A DNA stretch of 40,867 nucleotides from FW021-bin31 sp964478125. GTDB lineage: Bacteria; Bacteroidota; Bacteroidia; Chitinophagales; Chitinophagaceae. The translations under genes and the position numbers were made by a program. The notes beneath the pieces were generated by a model, which saw only the letters and a list, made by a program, of their open reading frames with translations, did not search any database and had not been told where the DNA came from. Numbering within the stretch: position 1 is the stretch's first letter; each line of letters opens with the position of its first letter. Shown one piece after another: positions 16,709 through 23,968 of the stretch. The DNA is taken from assembly GCA_964478125.1 (NCBI GenBank), contig CAYZGR010000027.1, positions 1 through 40,867 of the forward strand, given 5' to 3'.

Positions 16709-17443
16709 CTAATTTCCCAGCCAGGTAAAGACCAATACGGCAAGGATAGCGCCTACGAACGGACCGATTATCGGTACCCAGGCATAACGCCAGTCACTAT
16801 CCCTTTTCCCGGGAATAGGCAAAATGGCATGCATGATTCGGGGGCCCAGATCACGAGCCGGGTTAATGGCATAACCGGTCGGCCCGCCCAAGGATAAACC
16901 AATTGCCAAAATTAATAGCCCGATGGGCAAACCGGCCAACCCTCCTACCATATCCAGATTGGGCCAATTGTAGTACAAAAGGGCAATAATTAAAACAAAA
17001 GTACCAATGGTTTCCGTAAGGAAATTATGCCAGTAGCTGCGGATGGCCGGGGCGGTACAAAAGGACATCAACATCAGATCGGGATCATTGGGTTCATCAA
17101 AGTGCTTTTTATAGGCGACCCAAACCAAAAAGGCGCCGATCATGGCGCCGATCATCTGGGCAAGCATATACGGCAATACCATGGACCAGGAAAATTTCCC
17201 TGCTATAGCAAGGCCCAATGTCACCGCCGGATTAATGTGAGCGCCGCTGATAGAATAGATACAAAAAACGGGAACATATACGGCCATGGCCCATCCAAAC
17301 GTAATGGCCACCCATCCGCTGTTGCTGTCCCCCTTATTTCCTTTAGAGCGTTTTAATAGAATATTAGCTACTACACCGTCTCCCAAGAGGATGAGCATGG
17401 CAGTTCCAAAAATTTCACCTACAAACGGGGTCATAGAATGCAT
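16709..17443 (-). CDS. glpF: Aquaglyceroporin, glycerol uptake facilitator GlpF
   Basis: The 244-residue protein has six membrane helices and the two NPA half-helices of the aquaporin family: GAHINPAVTLGLA and TGYAINPARDLGPR. The Asp after the second NPAR is the glycerol-facilitator signature rather than a water-only channel. It lets glycerol diffuse across the inner membrane. It starts 18 bases after the glpK stop, so the two form an operon in which kinase activity traps incoming glycerol. An internal ATG at codon 4 is an alternative start. Confidence 0.95.
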   Translation of the reverse strand: MHSMTPFVGEIFGTAMLILLGDGVVANILLKRSKGNKGDSNSGWVAITFGWAMAVYVPVFCIYSISGAHINPAVTLGLAIAGKFSWSMVLPYMLAQMIGAMIGAFLVWVAYKKHFDEPNDPDLMLMSFCTAPAIRSYWHNFLTETIGTFVLIIALLYYNWPNLDMVGGLAGLPIGLLILAIGLSLGGPTGYAINPARDLGPRIMHAILPIPGKRDSDWRYAWVPIIGPFVGAILAVLVFTWLGN

Positions 17444-17461
17444 TTAATTTTTATTTAATTT

Positions 17462-18961
17462 TTATGATCGATTATCCGCCCAGTGTACGGCCGTTGAGAT
17501 AGCGCGTTTCCATCCTTTTAATTTCTCTTCCACAGGGGTTTTCGAGGAAGGAGAAAATTGTTTGTCTTTTTGCCACTGTTTTTCAATTTCATGGATATCG
17601 GTCCAGAACCCGGTAGCCAGTCCGGCCAGATAAGCCGCGCCCATAGCCGTCGTTTCCGTTATAGCAGGACGTACCACTTCCGTTCTTAAAACATCCGCCT
17701 GAAACTGCATGAGCAAATCATCAATACTGGCCCCTCCATCTACCCGCAATTCTTTTATTTTCATTCCCGAATCGGCTTCCATGGCCCTGAGGACTTCGTA
17801 AGTCTGGAATGCAATACCTTCAAGCGCCGCCCTCGCAATATGGGCATCCGTAGTTCCGCGCGTAAGCCCCACAATGATGCCCCGCGCATGCGGGTTCCAA
17901 TGAGGCGCGCCTAATCCGGCAAAAGCGGGAACCAGATAGACTCCATCGGTATCCTCTACCTTCGAGGCCAGACCTTCCACTTCAGAGGAAGAACGTATGA
18001 GGCCCAATCCGTCTCTCAGCCACTGAACAACAGCTCCTCCTATAAAGATGCTTCCTTCCAGCGCATAATTCGTTTTTCCTTTCAATTGCCATGCAACAGT
18101 AGTCAGCAAATTATTTTTAGAGGGGATAAGGTCTTCACCGGTATTCATAACCAGAAAACAACCGGTACCGTAAGTGTTTTTAACCATTCCGGATTGGGTA
18201 CACATTTGCCCAAACAAGGCGGCCTGTTGGTCTCCCGCCATCCCTGACAAAGGGATCTGCTGGGCTAAAAACTGGCCGGAAGTATTTCCATAAACTTCGC
18301 TGCAGGAATGCACTTCGGGTAAAAGAGAAGAAGGAATATCCAGCAATTTCAACATATCCTCATCCCACTCCATTTTATGAATATTGAACAACATCGTCCG
18401 GGAGGCATTAGTGACATCTGTCACATGCTTTTTGCCCTTGGTAAAGTTCCAGATCAACCAGGTATCTATGGTTCCGAAAGCCAGTTTTCCGGTTTCTGCC
18501 TTTCTGCGGATGCCTTCCACATTATCCAGTATCCAGCGTATCTTCGTAGCGGAGAAATAAGCATCCAGAATTAATCCTGTGTGTTCTTTTATCTGGTCGG
18601 CTACACCCTCCTGCTTACGTAATTGATCACAAAAATCAGCCGTACGCCGGTCCTGCCAAACGATCGCGTTATATACAGGTTTCCCCGTTTCCCGATCCCA
18701 GATTACGGTGGTTTCCCTTTGGTTGGTAATGCCGATACCGGCTATATTTTCTCCGTTTAGATTTGCACGCGTCATGGCTTCCGCAGCCACACCGGCCTGA
18801 GTAGACCAGATTTCGGAAGGGTCATGCTCCACCCAGCCCGGTTGGGGGAAATATTGCTGAAATTCTTTTTGGGCAACCGATTTGATATTCCCGGAATGAT
18901 CAAAGATCATGGCCCTGGAACTTGTAGTGCCCTGATCTAATGCTAAAATAAATTGTTCCAT
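17462..18961 (-). CDS. glpK: Glycerol kinase GlpK
   Basis: The 499-residue protein is of standard length for a FGGY-family glycerol kinase. Diagnostic segments are the N-terminal ALDQGTTSSRAMIFDHSG, GITNQRETTVIWDRETG, SGMAGDQQAALFGQMC, the TYGTGCFLVMNTG block and the C-terminal LRVDGGASIDDLLMQFQADV. It phosphorylates glycerol to sn-glycerol 3-phosphate in the cytoplasm. It leads the glpK-glpF operon, driven by a good promoter at 19000-19031. No glpD or glpA is present in the window, so the glycerol 3-phosphate dehydrogenase must lie elsewhere. Confidence 0.97.
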   Translation of the reverse strand: MEQFILALDQGTTSSRAMIFDHSGNIKSVAQKEFQQYFPQPGWVEHDPSEIWSTQAGVAAEAMTRANLNGENIAGIGITNQRETTVIWDRETGKPVYNAIVWQDRRTADFCDQLRKQEGVADQIKEHTGLILDAYFSATKIRWILDNVEGIRRKAETGKLAFGTIDTWLIWNFTKGKKHVTDVTNASRTMLFNIHKMEWDEDMLKLLDIPSSLLPEVHSCSEVYGNTSGQFLAQQIPLSGMAGDQQAALFGQMCTQSGMVKNTYGTGCFLVMNTGEDLIPSKNNLLTTVAWQLKGKTNYALEGSIFIGGAVVQWLRDGLGLIRSSSEVEGLASKVEDTDGVYLVPAFAGLGAPHWNPHARGIIVGLTRGTTDAHIARAALEGIAFQTYEVLRAMEADSGMKIKELRVDGGASIDDLLMQFQADVLRTEVVRPAITETTAMGAAYLAGLATGFWTDIHEIEKQWQKDKQFSPSSKTPVEEKLKGWKRAISTAVHWADNRS

Positions 18962-18999
18962 ACCGCTTTGCTTATTTTCGATTACGATTATTTACGGGT

Positions 19000-19031
19000 G
19001 TAAGGTAAAATCTTTAGAAATAATAAACAAA
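19000..19031 (-). promoter_or_regulatory. Bacteroidota-type promoter of glpK-glpF
   Basis: On the minus strand: TTTG, 20 bases, TACCTTAC. The -33 box and spacing are ideal; the -7 box differs from TAnnTTTG at one position. The predicted leader is about 35 bases. Confidence 0.6.
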
Positions 19032-19047
19032 CGAAACAAAATAATCT

Positions 19048-19806
19048 TTATCGAAGCACCTTTAAAATAGCCTCGCCCATTAGCGCATCGCCCGCGGTAT
19101 TGGGATGAACTCCATCATGGGTCCAGTATGAAGGGGAAGCCTGCCTGGAGGCTTTGGCATAGATCTCCTGGTAGGGAATAAACACGGCCTCATATTTATC
19201 GGCCAGATCACGCGCCGCTTCCCGATAAGCATCAAAAGCGGGGAACCAACTGTTATCTACCACTTTCACTCCTCTCACGGCATAAGGCTCTCCAATGATA
19301 AGTTTCACATCAGGTAATTTATTTTTGGTCTCTGCCAAAAGTTTATCATAGCTTTCTCTATAACTCTTAGCCGTCCCGTTATAACTTCCGTTCAATGTGT
19401 GCCAGTAATCATTTACTCCTATTAAAATACTAAGAATATCGGGTTTAAGATCAATACAATCTTCCTGCCACCGTTCTATAAGCTGAGGAACCACATTGCC
19501 GCTGATACCCCTGTTGTATATTTTAAGGTTCTTGTCCGGATGTTTCAGAAGTAACTCGGATGCGGCTACGAAAGTATAACCCGGTCCCAGACCACTGTTG
19601 TCATTAGCCCCCTTTCGTTTCCTGTTTCTGCCCATATCGGTTATAGAATCTCCCTGGAAAAGAATCACATCATTTTTTGAGATACGCACCTTTTTTGATC
19701 TATACCCCTTTTCTTCGGTAGCGGCAGAAACGATTTGAGGAATGCCTAACGCAAATGTACTGCCCATAGCAGCCGTTTTAATAAAATTTCTTCGATTTTG
19801 TGACAT
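19048..19806 (-). CDS. Tat-exported SGNH/GDSL hydrolase
   Basis: The 252-residue protein starts with a twin-arginine signal (NRRNFIKTAAMGSTFALGIP, cleavage probably after VSA near residue 28). The mature part has the SGNH blocks: QGDSITDMG with nucleophile Ser54, a conserved Gly in NRGISGN, IGVNDYW for the oxyanion Asn, and DGVHPN with the catalytic Asp and His. Such enzymes deacylate lipids or acetylated sugars. Export by Tat suggests it folds in the cytoplasm and acts in the periplasm. It lies upstream of glpK on the same strand (86-base gap holding the glpK promoter). The substrate is unknown. Confidence 0.9.
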   Translation of the reverse strand: MSQNRRNFIKTAAMGSTFALGIPQIVSAATEEKGYRSKKVRISKNDVILFQGDSITDMGRNRKRKGANDNSGLGPGYTFVAASELLLKHPDKNLKIYNRGISGNVVPQLIERWQEDCIDLKPDILSILIGVNDYWHTLNGSYNGTAKSYRESYDKLLAETKNKLPDVKLIIGEPYAVRGVKVVDNSWFPAFDAYREAARDLADKYEAVFIPYQEIYAKASRQASPSYWTHDGVHPNTAGDALMGEAILKVLR

Positions 19807-20144
19807 AGATAAATGATTTTAAACAAAATTCGCCCGGAAAGGTACAAACCGGAACAGAAAGTTTATAATTTTTTTGTGGTAAGGTGGTATGGTTTCATTG
19901 TTCTATTGTTTTATTGCCTCACCCATCCTTGCGAACGAAACGCAGTGAGGGGAAGCCATCTCAAATGCGATTCTCTCTCTTCGCTTCTGTTCTGCCGTTG
20001 AGGCAATAGGTCGCATGAGGCTGTGGTTTCGACAGACCCAACCACCGGTATACACACGGGCAGGGAATTGAAAATACATTTTGCGTGAAGCGGTGCCGAC
20101 AAGCTCAACCGCCGGTATAAGCTGCCGATACCTGCAAATTGATG
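19807..20144. other. 338-base intergenic region with repeat-like sequence
   Basis: No gene is seen. The segment 19926-19965 (ttgcgaacgaaacgcagtga and onward) resembles a family of dispersed intergenic repeats found in several bacterial phyla. Two imperfect 30-base copies of a second element follow at 20023-20052 and 20090-20119. Hairpin potential is present but no clean T-tract terminator. Confidence 0.5.
20023..20119. repeat. Pair of imperfect 30-bp direct repeats
   Basis: The 30-base stretches at 20023-20052 and 20090-20119 agree at 23 of 30 positions by eye, both ending ccggtata. Both carry a CGACA core and a CAACC block, and the motif can fold back on itself. They lie just past the uvrA stop. 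Confidence 0.55.
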
Positions 20145-22961
20145 CTATAAAAACCGTCCTGTCGGGCTGTCCTTCACCTTCTTCAACCCTGAAGGCTCTC
20201 CTTCATAAAGCAGATATCCTCCCTCTGCTCCCCCATCCGGGCCTAATTCGATAATTCGATCGGCACTCCTGATCACATCCATATTATGCTCTACCACTAT
20301 AATCGTATTGCCCTGGTCGATCAGGGCATTGAAGGACGCAAGCAGTTTTTTAATATCATTAAAATGCAGCCCGGTAGTGGGCTCGTCAAAAATAAACAAG
20401 ATAGGATCGCTGTTTCTTTTTTTTCCTAAAAAGGAAGCCAGCTTCACACGCTGGGCTTCCCCTCCGCTCAGCGTGTTTGAAGATTGTCCCAATTTAATAT
20501 ATCCCAGCCCCACATCGCTAAGGGGCCGGATCTTTTTAACCACGTCCGGCTCCTTTTTAAAAAACGCCAATGCCTCATCCACGCTCATTTCCAGCACCTC
20601 GTAAATATTTTTATCCTGATATTTCACCTCCAGGATCTCTTCTTTAAAACGCCTGCCTCCACAGCTCTCACAGGTCAGGTGCACATCTGCCAAAAACTGC
20701 ATCTCCACTAAAGTCTCCCCTTCTCCTTTACAGGTATCGCAACGTCCCCCATCCACGTTAAAAGAAAAATGTTTGGGCTTGAATCCACGCATCTTGCTCA
20801 AAGGCTGCTTCGCAAAAAGAGAACGGATCTCATCATAGGCCTTGATGTAGGTTACCGGGTTGGAACGGGAAGATTTGCCAATCGGGTTTTGGTCCACCAG
20901 TTCTATTTGTGAGATTTGATCAAAGTCTCCTTCTAACGATGAAAAAGCCCCCGGGCGGTCGGCCGCTTCCCCCAAATGCTTCTTTAGTGCAGGATACAAG
21001 ATCCCTTTGACCAGGGAAGTCTTTCCTGATCCGCTCACGCCGCTCACTACCGTAAGCAGTTGCAAGGGGAAGGCGACATTAATATTTTTTAGATTGTGAA
21101 ATTTACAACCTTTTAAAGTAATGCTATGATGTGATTTACGCCGCTTTTTAGGAGGCTCTATTTTCAATTCCCCACTGAGATATTGCCCGGTCAGGCTTTT
21201 TTTATCTTTGATGATCCCTTTATAATCCCCTGCAAAAACCACTTCTCCCCCGAGATGACTGGCCAACGGTCCCATGTCAATAATGTGGTCGGCAGCTTTC
21301 ATAATAGATTCATCATGCTCTACCACGATCACTGTATTGTTCAGGGCTTTTAACTTTTGCAGCACGCCTATCAATCGATCTGTATCTCTCGGATGCAAAC
21401 CAATGCTCGGTTCATCCAGAATATAAAGGGAGTCCGTCAGGTTGCTTCCCAAAAAACGGGTCAATTGAATACGCTGGCTTTCTCCTCCGCTCAGGGTATG
21501 GGCGGCCCTGTTTAACGTCAGGTAACCCAGGCCCACTTCATCCAGAGTCTCCATACGCTGAGAAATTTCGAGTAAAATACGTTTGGCTATTTTTTTATCA
21601 AATGGAGAGAGTTTCAATGCTTTGAACCATATTCTCAGGTGCTTTACCGGCATATCGGTCAGGTCGGCAATAGTGCGATCTCCCACCTTTACATATAATG
21701 CTTCCTCCCTAAGTCGCTGGCCATGGCACTTCGGACAGAGGGTACGGCCCCTGTACCGGGATTGCAGAACGCGATATTGTACCTTATACAGGTTTTCCTC
21801 CACCATTTTGAAAAAGGCATTAAGGCCTTCAAAATATTCGTTTCCTTCCCACAAAGTTTGAATTTGCTTTTCATCCAATTCCTCTATAGGCGTGTGTATT
21901 GGAAAATTAAACTTGCGCGAGGCACGGATAAGCGCCTCATTCCAGGCCTTCATTTTATTCCCATGCCAGCAGGCGATCGCACCCTCATAAATGCTAAGGC
22001 TTTTATTGGGAATAACCAAATCGGGATCAATTCCCAGTACTTGCCCGAACCCTTCACATTCCGGGCAGGCTCCCATTGGGTTGTTAAAAGAAAACAAGTT
22101 CGGTACCGGTTCTCCGAAGCGCATCCCATCCCGCTCAAACAGATTAGAAAAAGTATACCTCTTTTTAAAATTCACTTCTATGATGCAACGGCTGTCATTT
22201 TCGTAAAAAGCGGTCTGTATACTGTCTGCCATACGATGCAATTCGGCTTCATCAAAATCCTTCACCACCAGCCGGTCAATAACGACGAAGGTATTTCCGG
22301 AAGGCTCCCATTTTTCCTCTTCTAATACATCTTCTATCTTTAAAACCCGGCCCTTTCCCCCTTTTTCAACTTGATAAATGCGGCTAAACCCTTTTTGCAG
22401 GAGTATTTTCAATTCCTCGGCAGATCGTCGGGATTCATGATGGGGTAAAGGAATCAGTAGCTGTATCTTATCTCCTTTATTTTGCTTGCGGACAAAATCT
22501 ACCACATCGCTTATTTCGTCTTTCTTCACCTCCTCCCCGGAAACAGGAGAAAAGGTTTTCCCGATACGGGCATACAATAACCGGAGATAATCATAAATTT
22601 CAGTCATGGAACCTACTGTAGATCGCGGAGTACGTGAAGTTACTTTTTGTTCAATGGCAATTGCAGGACAGATCCCCTTGACATAGTCCACCTCCGGTTT
22701 ATCCATACGGACGAGGAACTGCCTGGCATAAGCGCTGAGACTTTCTGCATATCTACGCTGTCCTTCAGCGTATAAAGTATCAATGGCCAGGGATGATTTA
22801 CCGGAGCCCGACACGCCGGTAATCACGATAAAACGGTTGCGTGGTATAGCAACGTCAATATTTTTTAGATTGTGTACATTGGCCCCTTTTATAAAAATAG
22901 GCTGCAAATCACCGGTTGCTTTCTTCTTTTTTCGCCTTTTAACTGCCCCTTTCTGGTTCAT
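20145..22961 (-). CDS. uvrA: Excinuclease ABC subunit A (UvrA)
   Basis: The 938-residue protein has two ABC ATPase modules: Walker A GVSGSGKSS (Lys55) and GVSGSGKTS (near 640), with signatures LSGGESQR (near 490) and LSGGEAQR (near 832). The C-terminal zinc finger is intact (CDTCKGEG and CESCGGRRF). In the N-terminal half, GACPECEGFG and LCPKCHGQR are present, but the CxxC that in E. coli precedes GACPTC is missing; the sequence there reads RYTFSNLFERDGMRF. UvrA with UvrB finds bulky DNA lesions. A -7 box ends seven bases before ATG, implying an almost leaderless message. It is divergent from an ECF sigma gene. Confidence 0.98.
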   Translation of the reverse strand: MNQKGAVKRRKKKKATGDLQPIFIKGANVHNLKNIDVAIPRNRFIVITGVSGSGKSSLAIDTLYAEGQRRYAESLSAYARQFLVRMDKPEVDYVKGICPAIAIEQKVTSRTPRSTVGSMTEIYDYLRLLYARIGKTFSPVSGEEVKKDEISDVVDFVRKQNKGDKIQLLIPLPHHESRRSAEELKILLQKGFSRIYQVEKGGKGRVLKIEDVLEEEKWEPSGNTFVVIDRLVVKDFDEAELHRMADSIQTAFYENDSRCIIEVNFKKRYTFSNLFERDGMRFGEPVPNLFSFNNPMGACPECEGFGQVLGIDPDLVIPNKSLSIYEGAIACWHGNKMKAWNEALIRASRKFNFPIHTPIEELDEKQIQTLWEGNEYFEGLNAFFKMVEENLYKVQYRVLQSRYRGRTLCPKCHGQRLREEALYVKVGDRTIADLTDMPVKHLRIWFKALKLSPFDKKIAKRILLEISQRMETLDEVGLGYLTLNRAAHTLSGGESQRIQLTRFLGSNLTDSLYILDEPSIGLHPRDTDRLIGVLQKLKALNNTVIVVEHDESIMKAADHIIDMGPLASHLGGEVVFAGDYKGIIKDKKSLTGQYLSGELKIEPPKKRRKSHHSITLKGCKFHNLKNINVAFPLQLLTVVSGVSGSGKTSLVKGILYPALKKHLGEAADRPGAFSSLEGDFDQISQIELVDQNPIGKSSRSNPVTYIKAYDEIRSLFAKQPLSKMRGFKPKHFSFNVDGGRCDTCKGEGETLVEMQFLADVHLTCESCGGRRFKEEILEVKYQDKNIYEVLEMSVDEALAFFKKEPDVVKKIRPLSDVGLGYIKLGQSSNTLSGGEAQRVKLASFLGKKRNSDPILFIFDEPTTGLHFNDIKKLLASFNALIDQGNTIIVVEHNMDVIRSADRIIELGPDGGAEGGYLLYEGEPSGLKKVKDSPTGRFL

Positions 22962-22968
22962 GATCGGT

Positions 22969-22976
22969 CAAAGGTA
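22969..22976 (-). promoter_or_regulatory. -7 promoter box immediately before uvrA
   Basis: On the minus strand this reads TACCTTTG, an exact TAnnTTTG match. Only seven bases separate it from ATG. Confidence 0.55.
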
Positions 22977-23065
22977 AGCAGGAAAACAAATTAAAAAACA
23001 ATCCTTGTCTTTTTAGCATGAAAATTGTGCATTGACGAAGAAAAAAGACTTCTTTATAGAAAATA

Positions 23066-23098
23066 TTTGGAATTTAAAATGATATTATATTATCTTTG
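23066..23098 (+). promoter_or_regulatory. Consensus Bacteroidota promoter of the stand-alone ECF sigma gene
   Basis: TTTG (23066-23069), 21 bases, TATCTTTG (23091-23098): both boxes match the consensus exactly. The predicted leader to the sigma start is about 135 bases, long for this window. Confidence 0.7.
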
Positions 23099-23237
23099 CC
23101 GTGATTATACTTTAACATTTCTTTAGCACATTATCACAAAACAACCCTAACACCAAACCGCAGTTAACTATAAGTATAAACTTTACATTTCGTTGCTATT
23201 ATTAAGGTTTATTTAACCCTGTAAAGAAAGGAAGTTT

Positions 23238-23819
23238 ATGCAAATGTGCAGTAAATTGAGTGATAAAGACCTCATTAATTTATATCGGGCCGGTGAAAAG
23301 GAAGCACTGTCAACATTGATCTGTAGGCATAAAGAAAAGATCTTTACCTCTATTGTCCTGTTGGTTAAGGATCAATACCTGGCAGAGGATATTTTTCAGG
23401 AAACATTTATAAAAATCATTGATAAGCTTCGCTCCGGTCATTACACTGAAAAAGGCAAATTCTTACCCTGGGCTATTCGCATCGCACACAATATGTGTGT
23501 AGATCATTTCAGGCGTAAAAAACGCATGCCTATCATCCGGACCAACGAAGAGGAAGATATTTTCAATGTTTTACCTTTTTCCGATCCCGGTGCGGAACAA
23601 AACATGATCAGGCATCAAAGCCACTTACAGGTAAGGCAAATGCTGGATTTGTTATCTCCCGAACAACGTGAAGTCATTATTTTACGTCACTTTGGCGGGC
23701 TTAGTTTCAAAGAGATTGCGGCTCAAACCGATGTCAGTATAAACACGGCTTTAGGCCGGATGCGGTATGGTCTGATCAACCTTCGTAAAATGATGGTTGA
23801 AAAACAGATCAGTCTTTAA
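23238..23819 (+). CDS. Stand-alone ECF RNA polymerase sigma factor
   Basis: The 193-residue protein has sigma region 2 (about 25-95: VKDQYLAEDIFQETFIKIID, then FLPWAIRIAHNMCVDHFRRK) and sigma region 4 (about 130-185: LSPEQREVIILRHFGGLSF, then TDVSINTALGRMRYGLINLR). It resembles a sigma factor widespread in Bacteroidota that has no adjacent FecR; here too the next gene is a helicase, not an anti-sigma factor. This differs from the two FecR-coupled sigma genes in the window. The first ATG is preceded by AAAGGAA at a fitting distance; a second ATG is at codon 3. A consensus housekeeping promoter lies far upstream and a hairpin follows the stop. Confidence 0.93.
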   Translation: MQMCSKLSDKDLINLYRAGEKEALSTLICRHKEKIFTSIVLLVKDQYLAEDIFQETFIKIIDKLRSGHYTEKGKFLPWAIRIAHNMCVDHFRRKKRMPIIRTNEEEDIFNVLPFSDPGAEQNMIRHQSHLQVRQMLDLLSPEQREVIILRHFGGLSFKEIAAQTDVSINTALGRMRYGLINLRKMMVEKQISL

Positions 23820-23852
23820 ATTTGTTTTAATTTGCTGCTTGCCAACGATTAG

Positions 23853-23880
23853 CCGGGTAATTCCTATACGGGTTACCCGG
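23853..23880 (+). terminator. Hairpin after the ECF sigma gene, probable weak terminator
   Basis: CCGGGTAA and TTACCCGG pair perfectly over eight bases, extended by a G-T and an A-T pair, with a 12-base loop. It is followed by ttattcattc rather than a clean T run. Confidence 0.5.
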
Positions 23881-23919
23881 TTATTCATTCCTATGCTTTT
23901 ATTAAAAGCAATTTTGTTG

Positions 23920-23950
23920 TAATTTCGCGGCTTGCGCCGACGCGAAATTA
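23920..23950 (+). promoter_or_regulatory. Perfect 10-bp inverted repeat upstream of the SNF2 helicase gene
   Basis: TAATTTCGCG (23920-23929) and CGCGAAATTA (23941-23950) flank an 11-base GC-rich loop, ending 18 bases before the start codon. The left arm contains TAATTTCG, close to a -7 box, with TTTT 19 bases upstream at -33. It could be an operator over the promoter, or a hairpin in the mRNA leader. Confidence 0.5.
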
Positions 23951-23968
23951 TCGTGAAAAGGATCCGTT

